64,000 nt of DNA from Polaromonas sp. JS666 (GTDB lineage Bacteria > Pseudomonadota > Gammaproteobacteria > Burkholderiales > Burkholderiaceae_C), in the NCBI RefSeq assembly GCF_900103405.1, contig NZ_FNHX01000001.1, positions 1-64,000 of the forward strand, given 5' to 3'. A program made the position numbers and the translations under genes. Below are positions 43,572 to 54,568 of the stretch, one piece after another. How positions within the stretch are numbered: the stretch's first letter is position 1; the number at the start of each line of letters is the position of its first letter. The notes under the pieces were generated by a model, which saw only the letters and a list, made by a program, of their open reading frames with translations, made no database searches and was not told the DNA's origin.

Positions 43572-43997
43572 ATGGCTATCGAACGCACCCTCTCCATCAT
43601 CAAACCCGACGCAGTGGCCAAAAACGTGATCGGCCAGATCTACGCGCGTTTTGAAGCCGCCGGCCTGAAGGTTGTGGCAGCCCGCATGGCCCACCTGTCG
43701 CAAGGCGAAGCCGAGGCTTTCTACGCCGTGCACAAAGAGCGTCCCTTCTTCAAGGACCTGGTGTCCTTCATGATTTCCGGCCCGGTCATGATCCAGGCGC
43801 TGGAAGGCGAGGGCGCCATCCTGAAGAACCGCGACCTGATGGGCGCCACCGACCCGAAGAAGGCCGCTCCCGGCACCATTCGCGCCGACTTCGCTGACAG
43901 CATTGATGCCAATGCCGTGCACGGCTCCGACGCCGCGGAAACCGCCAAGGTGGAAATCGCCTTCTTTTTCCCCGGCATGAACGTCTACTCGCGTTAA
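43572..43997 (+). CDS. ndk: Nucleoside diphosphate kinase
   Basis: A 141-residue kinase equalising nucleoside triphosphate pools. Opening [18 protein letters not shown] and the active-site motif [20 protein letters not shown] (phosphorylated His near 116) are intact. The AT-rich leader (AATTTTTGAATAATTTAAAAATCC) and AAGGAAC ribosome binding site suggest its own promoter. First gene of the conserved run leading to ispG and hisS. Confidence 0.96.
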   Translation: MAIERTLSIIKPDAVAKNVIGQIYARFEAAGLKVVAARMAHLSQGEAEAFYAVHKERPFFKDLVSFMISGPVMIQALEGEGAILKNRDLMGATDPKKAAPGTIRADFADSIDANAVHGSDAAETAKVEIAFFFPGMNVYSR

Positions 43998-44078
43998 ACC
44001 CATGTCCGACCCCATGCTTCGCTACCCTTTGCCGGGGCTGTCGCTTGCCTGGGGCGGTTCAGCCGCTTGCTTGCTGCG

Positions 44079-45227
44079 ATGACGGCCAACCTCCTTGACT
44101 TCGATCTCGATGGTTTGGCCGCCTTTTGCGAGCGGCTCGGTGAAAAACGCTTTCGCGCCACCCAGCTTTTTCGCTGGATCCATCAAAAAGGGGCGACCGA
44201 TTTCACGCAGATGACGGACCTTGCGAAGTCCCTGCGCGAAAAGCTCACCGGTTCGGCCCATATCCAGGGACCCAAAGTGGTCTCCCGCCACGATTCCGCC
44301 GACGGCACCGTCAAATGGCTGTTTGACGTCGGCGCAGGCGATGTCATTGAAACCGTTTTCATCCCGGAAACCGACCGCGGCACCCTGTGCATTTCCTCAC
44401 AGGCCGGCTGCGCTGTGGGCTGCCGTTTCTGCTCAACGGGCCACCAGGGCTTCAGCCGCAACCTGACCACCGGGGAAATCATCTCCCAGCTGTGGTTTGC
44501 CGAGCACTTCCTGCGCCAGCACCTGGGCCGCGAAGAGCGCGTGATCTCCAATGTGGTCATGATGGGCATGGGCGAGCCGCTGCAAAATTACGGACAACTG
44601 GTTCCGGCCCTCAAGGTCATGCTGGACGACCACGGCTACGGCCTGTCGCGGCGCCGCGTGACGGTGTCCACCTCCGGCGTGGTGCCCATGATTGACCGCC
44701 TTGCGGGCGACTGCCCGGTGGCCCTGGCCGTCTCGCTGCATGCGCCCGAAGACGCGCTGCGCGACAACCTCGTGCCGTTGAATAAAAAGTACCCCATCGC
44801 GGAGTTGCTGGAGGCCTGCACCCGCTACCAGGCCTCGGCCCCCCGGGACTTCATCACCTTTGAATACTGCATGCTGGACGGCGTGAACGACCAGCCCGCG
44901 CATGCGCGCCAGCTGGTGGCGTTGGTCCAGGCGCACGCGGCGCGCGGCCTGTCCTGCAAATTCAACCTGATTCCCTTCAACCCCTTTCCGGCCTCGGGCC
45001 TGAAGCGTTCCGACATGCCGCAGGTTGCCGCATTTGCGAAAATCCTGATGGACGCGGGCATTGTGACCACGGTGCGCAAAACCCGGGGAGACGATATCGA
45101 TGCGGCTTGCGGGCAACTCGCGGGCGACGTGCAGGACCGCACGGGTGTGGAACAGCGCATGGCCGCCCAGCGGCAAGGTATGCTCGGGGGAATTAAAGTC
45201 GTTGTGGCCAAGGGGATGGGTGTATGA
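44079..45227 (+). CDS. rlmN: Dual-specificity RNA methyltransferase RlmN
   Basis: A 382-residue radical-SAM enzyme that methylates C2 of adenosine in 23S rRNA and tRNA. It has the [11 protein letters not shown] cluster motif (CxxxCxxC), [38 protein letters not shown] and the C-terminal mechanistic Cys in [13 protein letters not shown]. The ATG at 44079 gives the family start ([33 protein letters not shown]); a TTG four codons upstream is less likely. Overlaps pilW by ATGA. Confidence 0.95.
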   Translation: MTANLLDFDLDGLAAFCERLGEKRFRATQLFRWIHQKGATDFTQMTDLAKSLREKLTGSAHIQGPKVVSRHDSADGTVKWLFDVGAGDVIETVFIPETDRGTLCISSQAGCAVGCRFCSTGHQGFSRNLTTGEIISQLWFAEHFLRQHLGREERVISNVVMMGMGEPLQNYGQLVPALKVMLDDHGYGLSRRRVTVSTSGVVPMIDRLAGDCPVALAVSLHAPEDALRDNLVPLNKKYPIAELLEACTRYQASAPRDFITFEYCMLDGVNDQPAHARQLVALVQAHAARGLSCKFNLIPFNPFPASGLKRSDMPQVAAFAKILMDAGIVTTVRKTRGDDIDAACGQLAGDVQDRTGVEQRMAAQRQGMLGGIKVVVAKGMGV

Positions 45228-46042
45228 GGTTTTTCTCCAATGTGATCTGGTTGCCGGCGTGTGCGCTGGTCTTGATGCTGGCGGGATGCGCCAACCAGCA
45301 GGGCGCTGCCGGTGCGGCCGGGGCTTCCAGCAGCCGTAGCGACATCGTTACCGAATCGGACGAGCCCGACGGCCGCCGGCGCGCGCGGCTCAGGCTTGAA
45401 CTGGCCTCAGGCTATTTCGAGCAGGGCCAGACCAATGTGGCGCTCGATGAAATCAAACAATCGCTGCAGGCCGACCCGAGTTTCGGGGATGCCTATAACC
45501 TGCGCGGCCTGGTGTACATGCGCCTCAATGACATGCCCATGGCCGAGGACAGCTTTCGCCGAGCACTCGCGCTGAATGCGCGCGATGCGGACGCGGCGCA
45601 CAACTACGGCTGGCTGATGTGCCAGCAAGGGCGCTACAACGATGCCCTGCGCATGTTCGGCCAGGCGTCCTCCAATCCCAACTACGGGGGCCGGGCCAAG
45701 ACGCTGATGACGCAAGGGGTCTGCCAGGTTCGCGCGGGGCAGCGCGCCGAAGCCGAGCAAAGCCTCATGCAGTCCTACGAGCTGGACGCGGGCAATCCCG
45801 TCACCGGCTACAACCTGGCCCATCTTTTGTATGAGCGCGGTGAACTGACCCGCGCCCAGTTCTACATTCGCCGGATCAACAACAGCGACCTGGCCAACGC
45901 CGAAAGCCTGTGGCTGGGCATCAGGACCGAACAAAAGCTGAACAACCGGAGCGCAGTGCTGCAGCTGGGCGACCAGCTGAAAAAACGTTTTGCGCAGTCC
46001 CGCGAAGCGGCGGCCTACGAGAAGGGCGCTTTCAATGAGTGA
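45224..46042 (+). CDS. pilW: Type IV pilus biogenesis/stability lipoprotein PilW
   Basis: A 272-residue lipoprotein (lipobox MLAGC, Cys25) composed of TPR repeats ([89 protein letters not shown]). PilW/PilF helps assemble the PilQ secretin. Position between rlmN and the HTH/DUF4115 gene is conserved in beta- and gammaproteobacteria. The last eight bases overlap the next gene. Confidence 0.9.
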   Translation: MRFFSNVIWLPACALVLMLAGCANQQGAAGAAGASSSRSDIVTESDEPDGRRRARLRLELASGYFEQGQTNVALDEIKQSLQADPSFGDAYNLRGLVYMRLNDMPMAEDSFRRALALNARDADAAHNYGWLMCQQGRYNDALRMFGQASSNPNYGGRAKTLMTQGVCQVRAGQRAEAEQSLMQSYELDAGNPVTGYNLAHLLYERGELTRAQFYIRRINNSDLANAESLWLGIRTEQKLNNRSAVLQLGDQLKKRFAQSREAAAYEKGAFNE

Positions 46043-47090
46043 GCTTGACCCGGTACCCCTGGGGCCTTCGAGCAACGAAGCGGCGCCCTCCGGCTTCAGC
46101 CACAGCGGCATGCCGGCTCCCGGTGCGACGGCGGGTAGCCTGCTGCGCGAGGCCAGGGAGACTGCGGGCATACACATTGCCGCGCTTGCGGTGTCGCTCA
46201 AGGTTCCCGTGAAGAAACTCGAGGCGCTCGAACAGGACCGCTTCGACCTTTTGCCCGATGCGGTTTTTGTGCGGGCACTGGCCTCCAGCGTGTGCCGTAC
46301 CCTCAAACTCGACGCAGCCCCGGTGCTGGGCCTTCTGCCCCAGACCAGCGCACCCAAGCTGATCTACCAGGGAACGAGCATCAATGCCCCGTTCCGCTCG
46401 CCGGGTGAAGGCCCCGGGCCTTCGATCTGGACCCAGGTTTCCAGGCCGGCCGTTCTGGCGGGCCTGCTCCTGCTGCTGGCGGCCCTGGTCCTGATTTTCC
46501 TGCCGGCCGTCAAGCAGGACGGCAGCAACGGCAAAGCCGAAACCGCCGACGCGACCCTGTCGCCGGGCAGTGCTGACGCGGGCAAGCCCTTGCCTGTGGC
46601 CATTGCCGGCTCCGGCCTTGCCAAGCCCGCCGCCCCGGCCGAGCCCTCCAATGCGTCCGATGCCGCTGCCGGCACCGCTGCGCCGGCGGCTTCTTTGTCC
46701 ATCGCGGCACTTCCCCCGGCGGTGGTCAATCCCGCGCCACCAGCCGCCAGCGTTTCCGCGCCTGCCGCCGCCCCTGCGGCTTCGGCGGCGCCTGTGGCTC
46801 CGGCAGCGCCAGCCGCTCCGGCTCCCGTCGCCGCCGCCTCGCAGCCCATGCCAGCGGGCATTGTGACCTTCAGCGCCAAGGGCGAATCCTGGGTGGAGGT
46901 GACCGATGCCAGGGGCACGGTCGTGCTGCGCCGCACACTGACGGCCGGCGAGGTCGCCGGCGCATCCGGTGTATTGCCGCTGGCCGCCGTGGTCGGAAAG
47001 GCCGATCTGACGCAGGTCCAGGTGCGCGGAAAGGCCTTCGACCTGAATGCCGTCGCCAGGGATAACGTTGCCCGCTTCGAGGTGAAATAG
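46035..47090 (+). CDS. RodZ-like HTH and DUF4115 membrane protein
   Basis: A 351-residue bitopic protein. A RodZ-type cytoplasmic HTH_25 domain (about 37-110: [36 protein letters not shown]) precedes one membrane helix (about 142-160, [17 protein letters not shown]). A long Ala/Pro-rich periplasmic linker leads to a C-terminal DUF4115 domain ([46 protein letters not shown]). RodZ links MreB to the cell wall machinery. Start at 46035; the stop overlaps the ispG GTG. Confidence 0.8.
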   Translation: MSELDPVPLGPSSNEAAPSGFSHSGMPAPGATAGSLLREARETAGIHIAALAVSLKVPVKKLEALEQDRFDLLPDAVFVRALASSVCRTLKLDAAPVLGLLPQTSAPKLIYQGTSINAPFRSPGEGPGPSIWTQVSRPAVLAGLLLLLAALVLIFLPAVKQDGSNGKAETADATLSPGSADAGKPLPVAIAGSGLAKPAAPAEPSNASDAAAGTAAPAASLSIAALPPAVVNPAPPAASVSAPAAAPAASAAPVAPAAPAAPAPVAAASQPMPAGIVTFSAKGESWVEVTDARGTVVLRRTLTAGEVAGASGVLPLAAVVGKADLTQVQVRGKAFDLNAVARDNVARFEVK

Positions 47091-48367
47091 TGCCGCAGGC
47101 CAGCCTTCCCATTGAGTCCGCCTTTCCCAAGGCGCGGCGCTCCCTCCAGGCGCAGGTCGCCTGGGGTTCGCGCATCGTCACCGTGGGCGGCGACGCGCCG
47201 GTGCGCGTGCAGTCCATGACCAACACCGACACGGTGGACGCCATAGGCACCGCGATCCAGGTCAAGGAGCTCGCCCTGGCGGGCTCCGAGATGGTCCGCA
47301 TCACCGTCAACACGCCCGAAGCTGCCCAGGCCGTGCCTTATGTGCGCGAGCAGCTCGATCGCATGGGCATAGACGTGCCCCTGATCGGCGACTTCCATTA
47401 CAACGGCCACCGCCTGCTCACCGACTATCCGGACTGCGCCCAGGCCTTGTCCAAATACCGCATCAACCCCGGCAATGTCGGCAAAGGCGACAAGCGCGAC
47501 CGCCAGTTCGGCCAGATGATAGAAGTCGCCATGCGCTGGAACAAGGTCGTGCGCATAGGCGTGAACTGGGGCAGCCTGGACCAGGAATTGCTGGCCAGCC
47601 TGATGGACGAAAACAGCGCGCGCGCGGTGCCCTGGGATGCGAAGCAGGTGATGTACGAGGCCTTGATCACCTCCGCGGTGGAATCGGCCCAGCGCGCCGA
47701 GGAAATGGGCATGCCGCGCAGCCAGATCATCCTGTCCTGCAAGGTCAGCGGCGTGCAGGACCTGATCTCGGTCTACCGCGAACTGGCCCGGCGCACGGAC
47801 CACGCGCTCCACCTGGGCCTGACCGAAGCGGGCATGGGCACCAAGGGCACGGTGGCCTCGGCCACGGCGCTGTCGGTTCTGCTGCAGGAGGGCGTGGGCG
47901 ACACCATACGCGTCTCCCTGACCCCGCAGCCGGGCGAGGCCCGCACCCAGGAAGTGGTGATCGCTTCCGAGATCCTCCAGGCGCTGGGCCTGCGTACTTT
48001 TGTCCCCAGCGTGACGGCCTGCCCCGGATGCGGCCGCACCACCAGCACCACCTTCCAGGAACTGGCCAAGCAGATCGACGACTTCCTGCGCGCCCAGATG
48101 CCCGTCTGGCGCGAGCAATACCCCGGCGTCGAAGGGCTCAAGGTCGCGGTGATGGGCTGCATCGTCAACGGCCCGGGCGAGAGCAAGCATGCCGACATCG
48201 GCATCAGCCTGCCGGGCTCCGGCGAAGCACCGGCCGCGCCGGTGTTCATCGACGGCGAGAAAAAGCTGACCCTGCGCGGCGACAACATCGCGCAGGAGTT
48301 CCAGGTCATCGTTGAAAACTACATTGAAAAACGCTTTGGCACGCACGCCGTCGCTGAAGCTGTCTGA
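47090..48367 (+). CDS. ispG: 4-hydroxy-3-methylbut-2-enyl-diphosphate synthase
   Basis: A 425-residue iron-sulfur enzyme of the MEP isoprenoid pathway. [19 protein letters not shown] starts the TIM barrel. The [4Fe-4S] ligands lie in CPGCGRTT and [16 protein letters not shown]. The region between barrel and cluster domain is of the shorter bacterial type. The start is GTG at 47090, sharing one base with the upstream TAG. hisS follows six bases after the stop. Confidence 0.95.
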   Translation: MPQASLPIESAFPKARRSLQAQVAWGSRIVTVGGDAPVRVQSMTNTDTVDAIGTAIQVKELALAGSEMVRITVNTPEAAQAVPYVREQLDRMGIDVPLIGDFHYNGHRLLTDYPDCAQALSKYRINPGNVGKGDKRDRQFGQMIEVAMRWNKVVRIGVNWGSLDQELLASLMDENSARAVPWDAKQVMYEALITSAVESAQRAEEMGMPRSQIILSCKVSGVQDLISVYRELARRTDHALHLGLTEAGMGTKGTVASATALSVLLQEGVGDTIRVSLTPQPGEARTQEVVIASEILQALGLRTFVPSVTACPGCGRTTSTTFQELAKQIDDFLRAQMPVWREQYPGVEGLKVAVMGCIVNGPGESKHADIGISLPGSGEAPAAPVFIDGEKKLTLRGDNIAQEFQVIVENYIEKRFGTHAVAEAV

Positions 48368-48372
48368 CACCC

Positions 48373-49722
48373 ATGGCTGAAAAAACAGTTGCCGCCGCGG
48401 CGGAGAAGCCCGCTTTGGCGAAGACGGAAAAACTACTGGCCGTCAAAGGCATGAACGACATCCTGCCGCCCGAATCAGCGCGCTGGGAATGGTTCGAGGC
48501 CAAGGTGCGCGCGCTGATGGCGCGTTATGCCTACGCCAATGTGCGCACTCCCATCGTCGAGCCGACGGCGCTGTTTGTGCGCGGCCTCGGCGAGGTCACC
48601 GACATCGTCGAAAAGGAGATGTATTCCTTCGTGGACTCGATGAACGGCGACAGGCTCACGCTGCGCCCCGAGGCCACGGCCGGCATCGTGCGCGCCATGG
48701 TCGAGCACAACGCGCTGTACAACGGGCCCATGCGGGTCTGGTCGGCGGTGCCGCTGTTCCGCCACGAAAGGCCGCAAAAGGGGCGCTATCGCCAGTTCCA
48801 CCAGATCGACGTCGAGGCCCTGGGCTTTGCCGGGCCCGATGTGGACGCCGAGCAGATCCTGATGTGCCGGGCGCTGCTGCGCGACCTGGGCATTCCCATG
48901 GAGCACGTGCGGCTTGAGCTCAACAGCCTGGGCCAGCCGGCCGAGCGCATGGCGCATCGCGCCGCGCTGATTGCGCACTTCGAGGCGCATGCCGACGTGC
49001 TCGACGAAGACGCCAGGCGCCGGCTGCACAGCAATCCGCTGCGCATCCTGGACACCAAGAATCCCGCCATGCAGGCCATCGTCGAAGCGGCGCCGCAGCT
49101 GATGGACTTCCTCGGCGAAGCCTCGCTAGCCCACCTGAACGCAGTGCGCGCGGTGCTCGACGCTGCAGGGCTGGCCTACCGCATCAACCCGCGCCTGGTA
49201 CGCGGTATGGACTACTACAACCTCACCGTGTTCGAGTGGATCACCGACAAGCTCGGCTCGCAGGGCACGGTCTGCGGCGGCGGGCGCTACGACGGCCTGT
49301 TCGAGCAGCTGGGCGGCAAGCCCACGCCGGCAGTCGGCTGGGGCATGGGCGTGGAGCGCATGCTGCTGCTGCTGGAGGCGGTCGGCGTGCTGCCGCCCGA
49401 CAACGCGCCCGACGCCTACGCCATCCTGCCGTCGGCACTGGCCTTGCCCGCCGCCATGGCGGCCTGCGAGGCCCTGCGCGGCGCCGGCATCAAGGTGCAG
49501 ATGCACGGCGGCACGGCCGAGGGCATGGGCAGCATGAAATCCCAGTTCAAGAAAGCCGACGGCAGCGGCGCGCGTTATGCGCTGATTTTCGGCGACGACG
49601 AACTGGCCCAGGGCCGGGTCGCCGTCAAGCACCTGCGCGGCGAAAAAGACCAGGCTCTGCAGGCCCAGGCGCTCCAGCAGCTGGACGATGTGGCGGCCTG
49701 GGCCCACACCCTGCGCGGCTGA
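48373..49722 (+). CDS. hisS: Histidyl-tRNA synthetase
   Basis: A 449-residue class II synthetase. Motifs: [43 protein letters not shown], motif 2 [16 protein letters not shown], histidine-binding [15 protein letters not shown], motif 3 [13 protein letters not shown], and the C-terminal anticodon-binding domain (about 350-449). An extra Ala/Lys-rich N-terminal leader of about 20 residues precedes the core. Confidence 0.96.
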   Translation: MAEKTVAAAAEKPALAKTEKLLAVKGMNDILPPESARWEWFEAKVRALMARYAYANVRTPIVEPTALFVRGLGEVTDIVEKEMYSFVDSMNGDRLTLRPEATAGIVRAMVEHNALYNGPMRVWSAVPLFRHERPQKGRYRQFHQIDVEALGFAGPDVDAEQILMCRALLRDLGIPMEHVRLELNSLGQPAERMAHRAALIAHFEAHADVLDEDARRRLHSNPLRILDTKNPAMQAIVEAAPQLMDFLGEASLAHLNAVRAVLDAAGLAYRINPRLVRGMDYYNLTVFEWITDKLGSQGTVCGGGRYDGLFEQLGGKPTPAVGWGMGVERMLLLLEAVGVLPPDNAPDAYAILPSALALPAAMAACEALRGAGIKVQMHGGTAEGMGSMKSQFKKADGSGARYALIFGDDELAQGRVAVKHLRGEKDQALQAQALQQLDDVAAWAHTLRG

Positions 49723-49817
49723 ACCGGCCTGCCGCGCCCGGCGGGGCGCCTCTCGCTGGCCTCTACAATCACCCCAACTCAATCCGCGCCGTCACCGGGC
49801 AGAACAAGAAGACTTTT

Positions 49818-50510
49818 ATGGCAAAACACCTCGATTTGGAAGAACAGGAACAGCTTGACGAGCTCAAGCACTTCTGGAAACAGTACGGTGACATGATCAC
49901 CTGGGCGCTGATTGTCGTGTTGGGCGCCTTCGCGGCCTGGAACGGCTACCAGTACTGGCAGCGCAACAAGGCGGCGCAGGCCGCGGTCATGTATGAAGAG
50001 GTCGAGCGTTCCGTGCAGTCGGGCGATGTCGCCCGGATTGACCGTTCCCTGGCCGACATGAAAGAGCGTTTCAGCGGAACCGCCTATGCCCAGCAGGCCG
50101 GCCTGCTGGCTGCCCGGGCGTACTACGACAAGGGCAATGTCGACGCTTCGCGTGCCGCCCTGAACTGGGTGGCTGAAAAAGCCTCCGACGAAGGCTACCA
50201 GGCCATTGCGCGCCTGCGCCTGGCGGGCCTGCTGCTTGAGAAGAAGGCCTACGACGAGGCGCTCCAGCAGGTTTCGGGCAGCTTCCCCAAGGGTTTCACG
50301 GCGCTGGCCGCCGACCGCCGCGGCGACATCTTCGCCGCCCAGGGCAAAAAGGCCGAAGCCAAGGCGGAGTATGAGAAGGCCTACAAGGAGCTCGACGAGC
50401 GCGCCGAATACCGCCGTCTCGTCGAAGTCAAACTCAATGCGCTGGGTGTAGACCCGGCCGCACAGGCCAAATCCGCAACCGCAGCATCGACTACCGAGGT
50501 GAAGAAATGA
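49818..50510 (+). CDS. YfgM-like TPR membrane protein
   Basis: A 230-residue protein of the YfgM family. A short cytoplasmic segment (DLEEQEQLDELKHFWKQYG) precedes one membrane helix (about 32-50, ITWALIVVLGAFAAWNGY) and a periplasmic TPR-like domain. YfgM associates with the Sec translocon and periplasmic chaperones in E. coli. Conserved position between hisS and bamB. Start at 49818 is taken for the family N-terminus; overlaps bamB by ATGA. Confidence 0.88.
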   Translation: MAKHLDLEEQEQLDELKHFWKQYGDMITWALIVVLGAFAAWNGYQYWQRNKAAQAAVMYEEVERSVQSGDVARIDRSLADMKERFSGTAYAQQAGLLAARAYYDKGNVDASRAALNWVAEKASDEGYQAIARLRLAGLLLEKKAYDEALQQVSGSFPKGFTALAADRRGDIFAAQGKKAEAKAEYEKAYKELDERAEYRRLVEVKLNALGVDPAAQAKSATAASTTEVKK

Positions 50511-51661
50511 TCCGTCCGTCTTTCAGGCCCCTGGCCCATGCCGTGCGAGTGCCGGCCCTCATCCTGCTGGCCGCCGCCGTGGGTGGCTGCTCGATGTTCG
50601 GCAGCGGCCCCGCCAAGCCGCAGCCCGCAGAACTCCAGCCGGTAACGGCCCTGGTGTCGGCCCGCCAGACCTGGACCACGCGCGTCGGGCAGGTGAATTT
50701 CCCGCTGGATACCGGCGTTGCCGGCAACAGCGTGGCGGTGGCCAGCGGTGACGGCACCGTCGCCCTGATCGACGCCCAGACCGGCCGTGACGTGTGGCGC
50801 CTTGCGCTCAACACGCCGCTGGCGGCGGGTGCCGGCAACGACGGCAAGGTCGTGGCCGTGGTCACCAAGGCCAATGAAATCGTCGCCCTGCAGGACGGCC
50901 GTGAAATGTGGCGCCAGAAGCTGGGCGCCCAGGCCTTCACCGCGCCTTTTGTGGCCGGTGCGCGCGTGTTTGTGCTGGCGGCGGACCGCTCGGTCAGCGC
51001 CTTTGACGGGCAGACCGGGCGCAAGCTCTGGGCCCAGCAGCGCCCCAATGAGCCCCTCATCCTGCGCCAGTCCGGTGTGATGCTGGCCGTCGGCGACACC
51101 TTGGTGGTGGGCCTGGCTGGCCGCCTGGCGGGCCTGAATCCTTCCACCGGCAGCATCCGCTGGGAAGCCCCGATCGCGACGCCGCGCGGCATCAATGACG
51201 TGGAGCGCCTGGTCGACCTGGTCGGGCACGTCAGCCGGCAGGGTGACGTTGTCTGCGCGCGCGCCTTCCAGGCCAGCGTCGGCTGCGTCAATGCCGCGCG
51301 CGGCAACCTGCTCTGGACCAAGCCCGCCAATGGCGTGCAGGGCCTGGACGGCGACGACCGCTTTGTGTTCGGCACCGAAGCCGACGGCAACGTAATTGCC
51401 TGGCGCCGCACCGACGGCGAGCGCGCCTGGACCACGGACCGCCTGCGTTACCGCGGCCTGACCGCGCCGCTGGTGGTGGGGCGTTCCATCGCCATCGGCG
51501 ACTTCACCGGTTACCTGCATCTGCTGTCGCGTGAAGACGGCTCCCTGCTCAACCGCCTGCCCACCGACGGCACAGCCATCGCCGCCACCCCCGTGCTGGT
51601 GGGCAATACGCTGATTGCCGTGACCCAGGGCGGCGGCGTTTACGGCTTCCAGCCCCAATAA
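50507..51661 (+). CDS. bamB: Outer-membrane assembly lipoprotein BamB
   Basis: A 384-residue lipoprotein (lipobox VGGC, Cys28) forming an eight-bladed beta-propeller with PQQ-like repeats (VAVASGDGTVALIDAQTGRDVWR, VFVLAADRSVSAFDGQTGRKLWAQ, NLLWTKPANGVQGLDGDDRFVFGTEADGNVIAWRR in separate blades). It is an accessory subunit of the BAM complex. Start overlaps the yfgM-like stop. A GGGGCC/GGCCCC hairpin follows the stop. Confidence 0.93.
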   Translation: MIRPSFRPLAHAVRVPALILLAAAVGGCSMFGSGPAKPQPAELQPVTALVSARQTWTTRVGQVNFPLDTGVAGNSVAVASGDGTVALIDAQTGRDVWRLALNTPLAAGAGNDGKVVAVVTKANEIVALQDGREMWRQKLGAQAFTAPFVAGARVFVLAADRSVSAFDGQTGRKLWAQQRPNEPLILRQSGVMLAVGDTLVVGLAGRLAGLNPSTGSIRWEAPIATPRGINDVERLVDLVGHVSRQGDVVCARAFQASVGCVNAARGNLLWTKPANGVQGLDGDDRFVFGTEADGNVIAWRRTDGERAWTTDRLRYRGLTAPLVVGRSIAIGDFTGYLHLLSREDGSLLNRLPTDGTAIAATPVLVGNTLIAVTQGGGVYGFQPQ

Positions 51662-51677
51662 GGGGCCGTGCGGCCCC
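51662..51677 (+). terminator. Short GC hairpin between bamB and der
   Basis: GGGGCC (51662-51667) and GGCCCC (51672-51677) with loop GTGC. There is no T tract, so it may only stabilise the bamB mRNA end or pause transcription. Confidence 0.35.
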
Positions 51678-51692
51678 GCCTGAAACTGATTG

Positions 51693-53036
51693 ATGAAACC
51701 TGTCATTGCGCTAGTCGGCCGCCCCAATGTGGGCAAGTCGACGCTTTTCAACCGGCTGACCAAGACGCGGGATGCGATCGTGGCCGACTTTGCCGGCCTG
51801 ACGCGGGATCGTCATTACGGTAACGGCAAGCTGGGGCCTCACGAGTACATCGTGATCGACACCGGCGGCTTTGAACCCGACGCCGCCTCCGGTATCTACA
51901 AGGAAATGGCCAAGCAGACGCGGCAGGCGGTCGCCGAGGCCGATGTGGTGGTTTTTGTGGTCGATGCCCGCGCCGGACTCAACGCGCAGGACCACGACAT
52001 CGCCAAATACCTGCGCAAGCTGGGCAAGCCCACGGTGCTGACGGCCAACAAAGCCGAAGGCATGACCGAAGGCGTGCAGCTGTCCGAGTTCTTCGAGCTG
52101 GGCCTAGGCGAGGTGCTGCCGGTTTCCGCCTCGCACGGCCAGGGCATGCGTACGCTGGTCGACACGGCGCTGGCGCCGCTCAACCTGCCCGACCCGGAAG
52201 AAGAGCCTGAGCCGCAGGATCCCTCCGTCATCCGCCTGGCCGTGGCGGGACGCCCCAATGTGGGGAAATCCACGCTGATCAACACCTGGCTGGGCGAAGA
52301 ACGCCTGGTGGCCTTTGACCTGCCCGGCACCACCCGCGACACCATTTCGGTGCCGTTTGAGCGGGCAGGGCAGAAGTACGAGCTCATAGACACCGCCGGG
52401 CTGCGCCGCAAAGGCAAGGTTTTTGAGGCGATTGAGAAGTTTTCCGTCGTCAAGACCCTGCAGGCCATTGAAAACGCCAATGTGGTGCTGTTGCTGCTGG
52501 ACGCCACCCAGGGCGTGACCGACCAGGATGCCCACATCGCCGGCTACATCCTGGAAAGCGGCCGCTCCGTGGTGGTGGCCGTCAACAAGTCGGATGCGGT
52601 GGACTCCTACCAGCGCGAGCTGCTGGAGCGCTCCATCGAAACCCGGCTGGGTTTTCTGAAGTTCGCCTCCATCCACGCGATTTCGGCCATCAAGCGCCAG
52701 GGCCTGGGCCCGGTCTGGAAGTCCATCGTGCAGGCCCATGCTTCGGCCAACCGCAAGATGTCCACCCCGGTGCTGACACGGCTGCTGCTCGAGGCGGTGC
52801 AGTTCCAGCAGCCCCAGCGTTCCGGTGTGTTCCGCCCCAAGCTGCGCTACGCCCACCAGGGCGGCATGAACCCGCCCATCATCATCATTCACGGCAACTC
52901 GCTGGAACATGTCACCGAGTCCTATAAACGCTACCTGGAAGGGCGTTTTCGCAAGGAGTTCGACCTGGTCGGCACCCCCTTGCGCATCCAGATGAAAAGT
53001 TCGCACAACCCCTTTAAGGACAAGGAATCGGCCTAG
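51693..53036 (+). CDS. der: Ribosome-associated GTPase Der
   Basis: A 447-residue GTPase with two tandem G domains required for 50S subunit maturation. G domain 1: [30 protein letters not shown] domain 2: [32 protein letters not shown]-terminal KH-like domain follows ([20 protein letters not shown]). ATG at 51693 gives the normal start; a TTG one codon upstream is possible. Confidence 0.96.
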   Translation: MKPVIALVGRPNVGKSTLFNRLTKTRDAIVADFAGLTRDRHYGNGKLGPHEYIVIDTGGFEPDAASGIYKEMAKQTRQAVAEADVVVFVVDARAGLNAQDHDIAKYLRKLGKPTVLTANKAEGMTEGVQLSEFFELGLGEVLPVSASHGQGMRTLVDTALAPLNLPDPEEEPEPQDPSVIRLAVAGRPNVGKSTLINTWLGEERLVAFDLPGTTRDTISVPFERAGQKYELIDTAGLRRKGKVFEAIEKFSVVKTLQAIENANVVLLLLDATQGVTDQDAHIAGYILESGRSVVVAVNKSDAVDSYQRELLERSIETRLGFLKFASIHAISAIKRQGLGPVWKSIVQAHASANRKMSTPVLTRLLLEAVQFQQPQRSGVFRPKLRYAHQGGMNPPIIIIHGNSLEHVTESYKRYLEGRFRKEFDLVGTPLRIQMKSSHNPFKDKESA

Positions 53037-53105
53037 GACTACATGACCCGGCGCTAGCGCTGTGGTAAGGTCAGGTTCTATTAACTTTTGAACACGGAAA
53101 ATATC

Positions 53106-53357
53106 GTGAGCAATAACAAAGGCCAGCTCTTGCAGGACCCATTTCTCAACACCTTGCGTCGCGAGCATGTTCCTGTCTCCATCTATCTCGTCAACGGGAT
53201 CAAATTGCAGGGCCAGATCGAGTCTTTCGATCAATATGTGGTTCTGCTTCGCAACACCGTGACCCAAATGGTCTACAAGCATGCGATTTCCACCATCGTT
53301 CCCGGCCGCGCGGTGAATTTCGCGACCAGCGAGTCTGAAGAAAGCCCCGCCAGCTGA
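53106..53357 (+). CDS. hfq: RNA chaperone Hfq
   Basis: An 83-residue Sm-like hexamer that pairs small RNAs with mRNAs. The family start [30 protein letters not shown] and Sm2 motif VYKHAIST are intact. The GTG at 53106 gives the usual N-terminus; a TTG six codons upstream is less likely. The C-terminal tail is short and acidic ([11 protein letters not shown]). The preceding 69 bases hold a plausible -10-like TATTAA around 53080. Confidence 0.96.
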   Translation: MSNNKGQLLQDPFLNTLRREHVPVSIYLVNGIKLQGQIESFDQYVVLLRNTVTQMVYKHAISTIVPGRAVNFATSESEESPAS

Positions 53358-53374
53358 GTTCGTCCGATGCTCCG

Positions 53375-54535
53375 GTGAAACCGAAACCCCTTGTGCTTCT
53401 CGTGGGGGTGGACCTCGGTTTCCCGAACTTTGATGCTGATCTGCAGGAACTGGGTTTGCTCGCGCAAACAGCGGGCCTGCAACCGGTTGCGCGCGTCACC
53501 TGCAGGCGCAAGGCGCCCGACGCCGCGCTTTTTATCGGCAGCGGCAAGGCCGACGAAATCAAGCTGCTGGCGCTGGACACCGGCGCCACCGAAGTGCTGT
53601 TCGACCAGTCCCTGAGCCCGGCCCAGCAGCGCAACCTTGAACGCCACCTCGATATGCCGGTCAACGACCGGACCCTGCTGATCCTGGAAATCTTCGCCCA
53701 GCGGGCGCGCAGCCACGAGGGCAAGCTGCAGGTCGAGCTGGCCCGGCTGCAATACATGTCCACGCGCCTGGTGCGCCGCTGGTCCCACCTGGAGCGGCAA
53801 ACCGGCGGCGCCGGCGTGCGCGGCGGCCCCGGCGAAAAGCAGATCGAGCTCGACAAACGCATGATCGGCGACGCCATCAAGCGCACCAAGGAGCGCCTGG
53901 CCAAGGTCAAAAAGCAGCGGCAAACCCAGCGCAAGCAGCGCGAGCGCCGCAATTCCTTCACCATCTCCCTGGTGGGCTATACCAACGCCGGCAAGTCCAC
54001 GCTCTTCAATGCGCTGGTCAAGGCGCGCGCCTATGCCGCCGACCAGCTGTTCGCCACGCTGGACACCACCACGCGCCAGCTCTACCTGGGCGACGCCGGG
54101 CGCTCGGTCTCGCTGTCGGATACCGTGGGTTTTATCCGCGACCTGCCGCACGGCCTGATAGACGCCTTCGCGGCCACCCTGCAGGAAGCCGCCGACGCCG
54201 ATTTGCTGCTGCATGTGGTGGACGGCGCCAATCCCGACTACCTTGAACAGATCGAGCAGGTGCAGCGCGTGCTTTCAGAGATAGGTGCGGCCGACGTGCC
54301 GCAAATACTTGTCTTCAACAAGCTGGACGCCATTGAAAAGGACAGCTTGCCCCTGCAACTGCAGGACATGTTCGAGCTCAGGGATGCGTTTGAGGGTTCC
54401 AGCCGCAGCGCTGAACGGGTGTTTGTGAGCGCCCGGACAGGCGAGGGCCTGCCGCTTTTGCGTGCCTTGCTGGCTGCCTGCGCGGCCAACCCGCCGGCCG
54501 AGGAAATCCCCCTGGCCGCCGAGGACCTTGTCTGA
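53375..54535 (+). CDS. hflX: Ribosome-splitting GTPase HflX
   Basis: A 386-residue GTPase that rescues stalled or heat-damaged ribosomes. N-terminal HflX domain (FIGSGKADEIKLLA, FDQSLSPAQQRNLE), helical linker GGPGEKQIELDKRMI, then G domain VGYTNAGKSTLFNAL, DTVGFIRDLPHGL, VFNKLD. Start is GTG at 53375, 17 bases after hfq. Conserved hfq-hflX-hflK-hflC order. Confidence 0.95.
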   Translation: MKPKPLVLLVGVDLGFPNFDADLQELGLLAQTAGLQPVARVTCRRKAPDAALFIGSGKADEIKLLALDTGATEVLFDQSLSPAQQRNLERHLDMPVNDRTLLILEIFAQRARSHEGKLQVELARLQYMSTRLVRRWSHLERQTGGAGVRGGPGEKQIELDKRMIGDAIKRTKERLAKVKKQRQTQRKQRERRNSFTISLVGYTNAGKSTLFNALVKARAYAADQLFATLDTTTRQLYLGDAGRSVSLSDTVGFIRDLPHGLIDAFAATLQEAADADLLLHVVDGANPDYLEQIEQVQRVLSEIGAADVPQILVFNKLDAIEKDSLPLQLQDMFELRDAFEGSSRSAERVFVSARTGEGLPLLRALLAACAANPPAEEIPLAAEDLV

Positions 54536-54568
54536 TATGGCGAATTCATTAGGCACAATGTCGGTGTA

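Noticed and set aside
46364..48370. 668-codon minus-strand frame over the HTH/DUF4115 gene and ispG
   Set aside because: Antisense of two conserved genes with overlapping start and stop signals.
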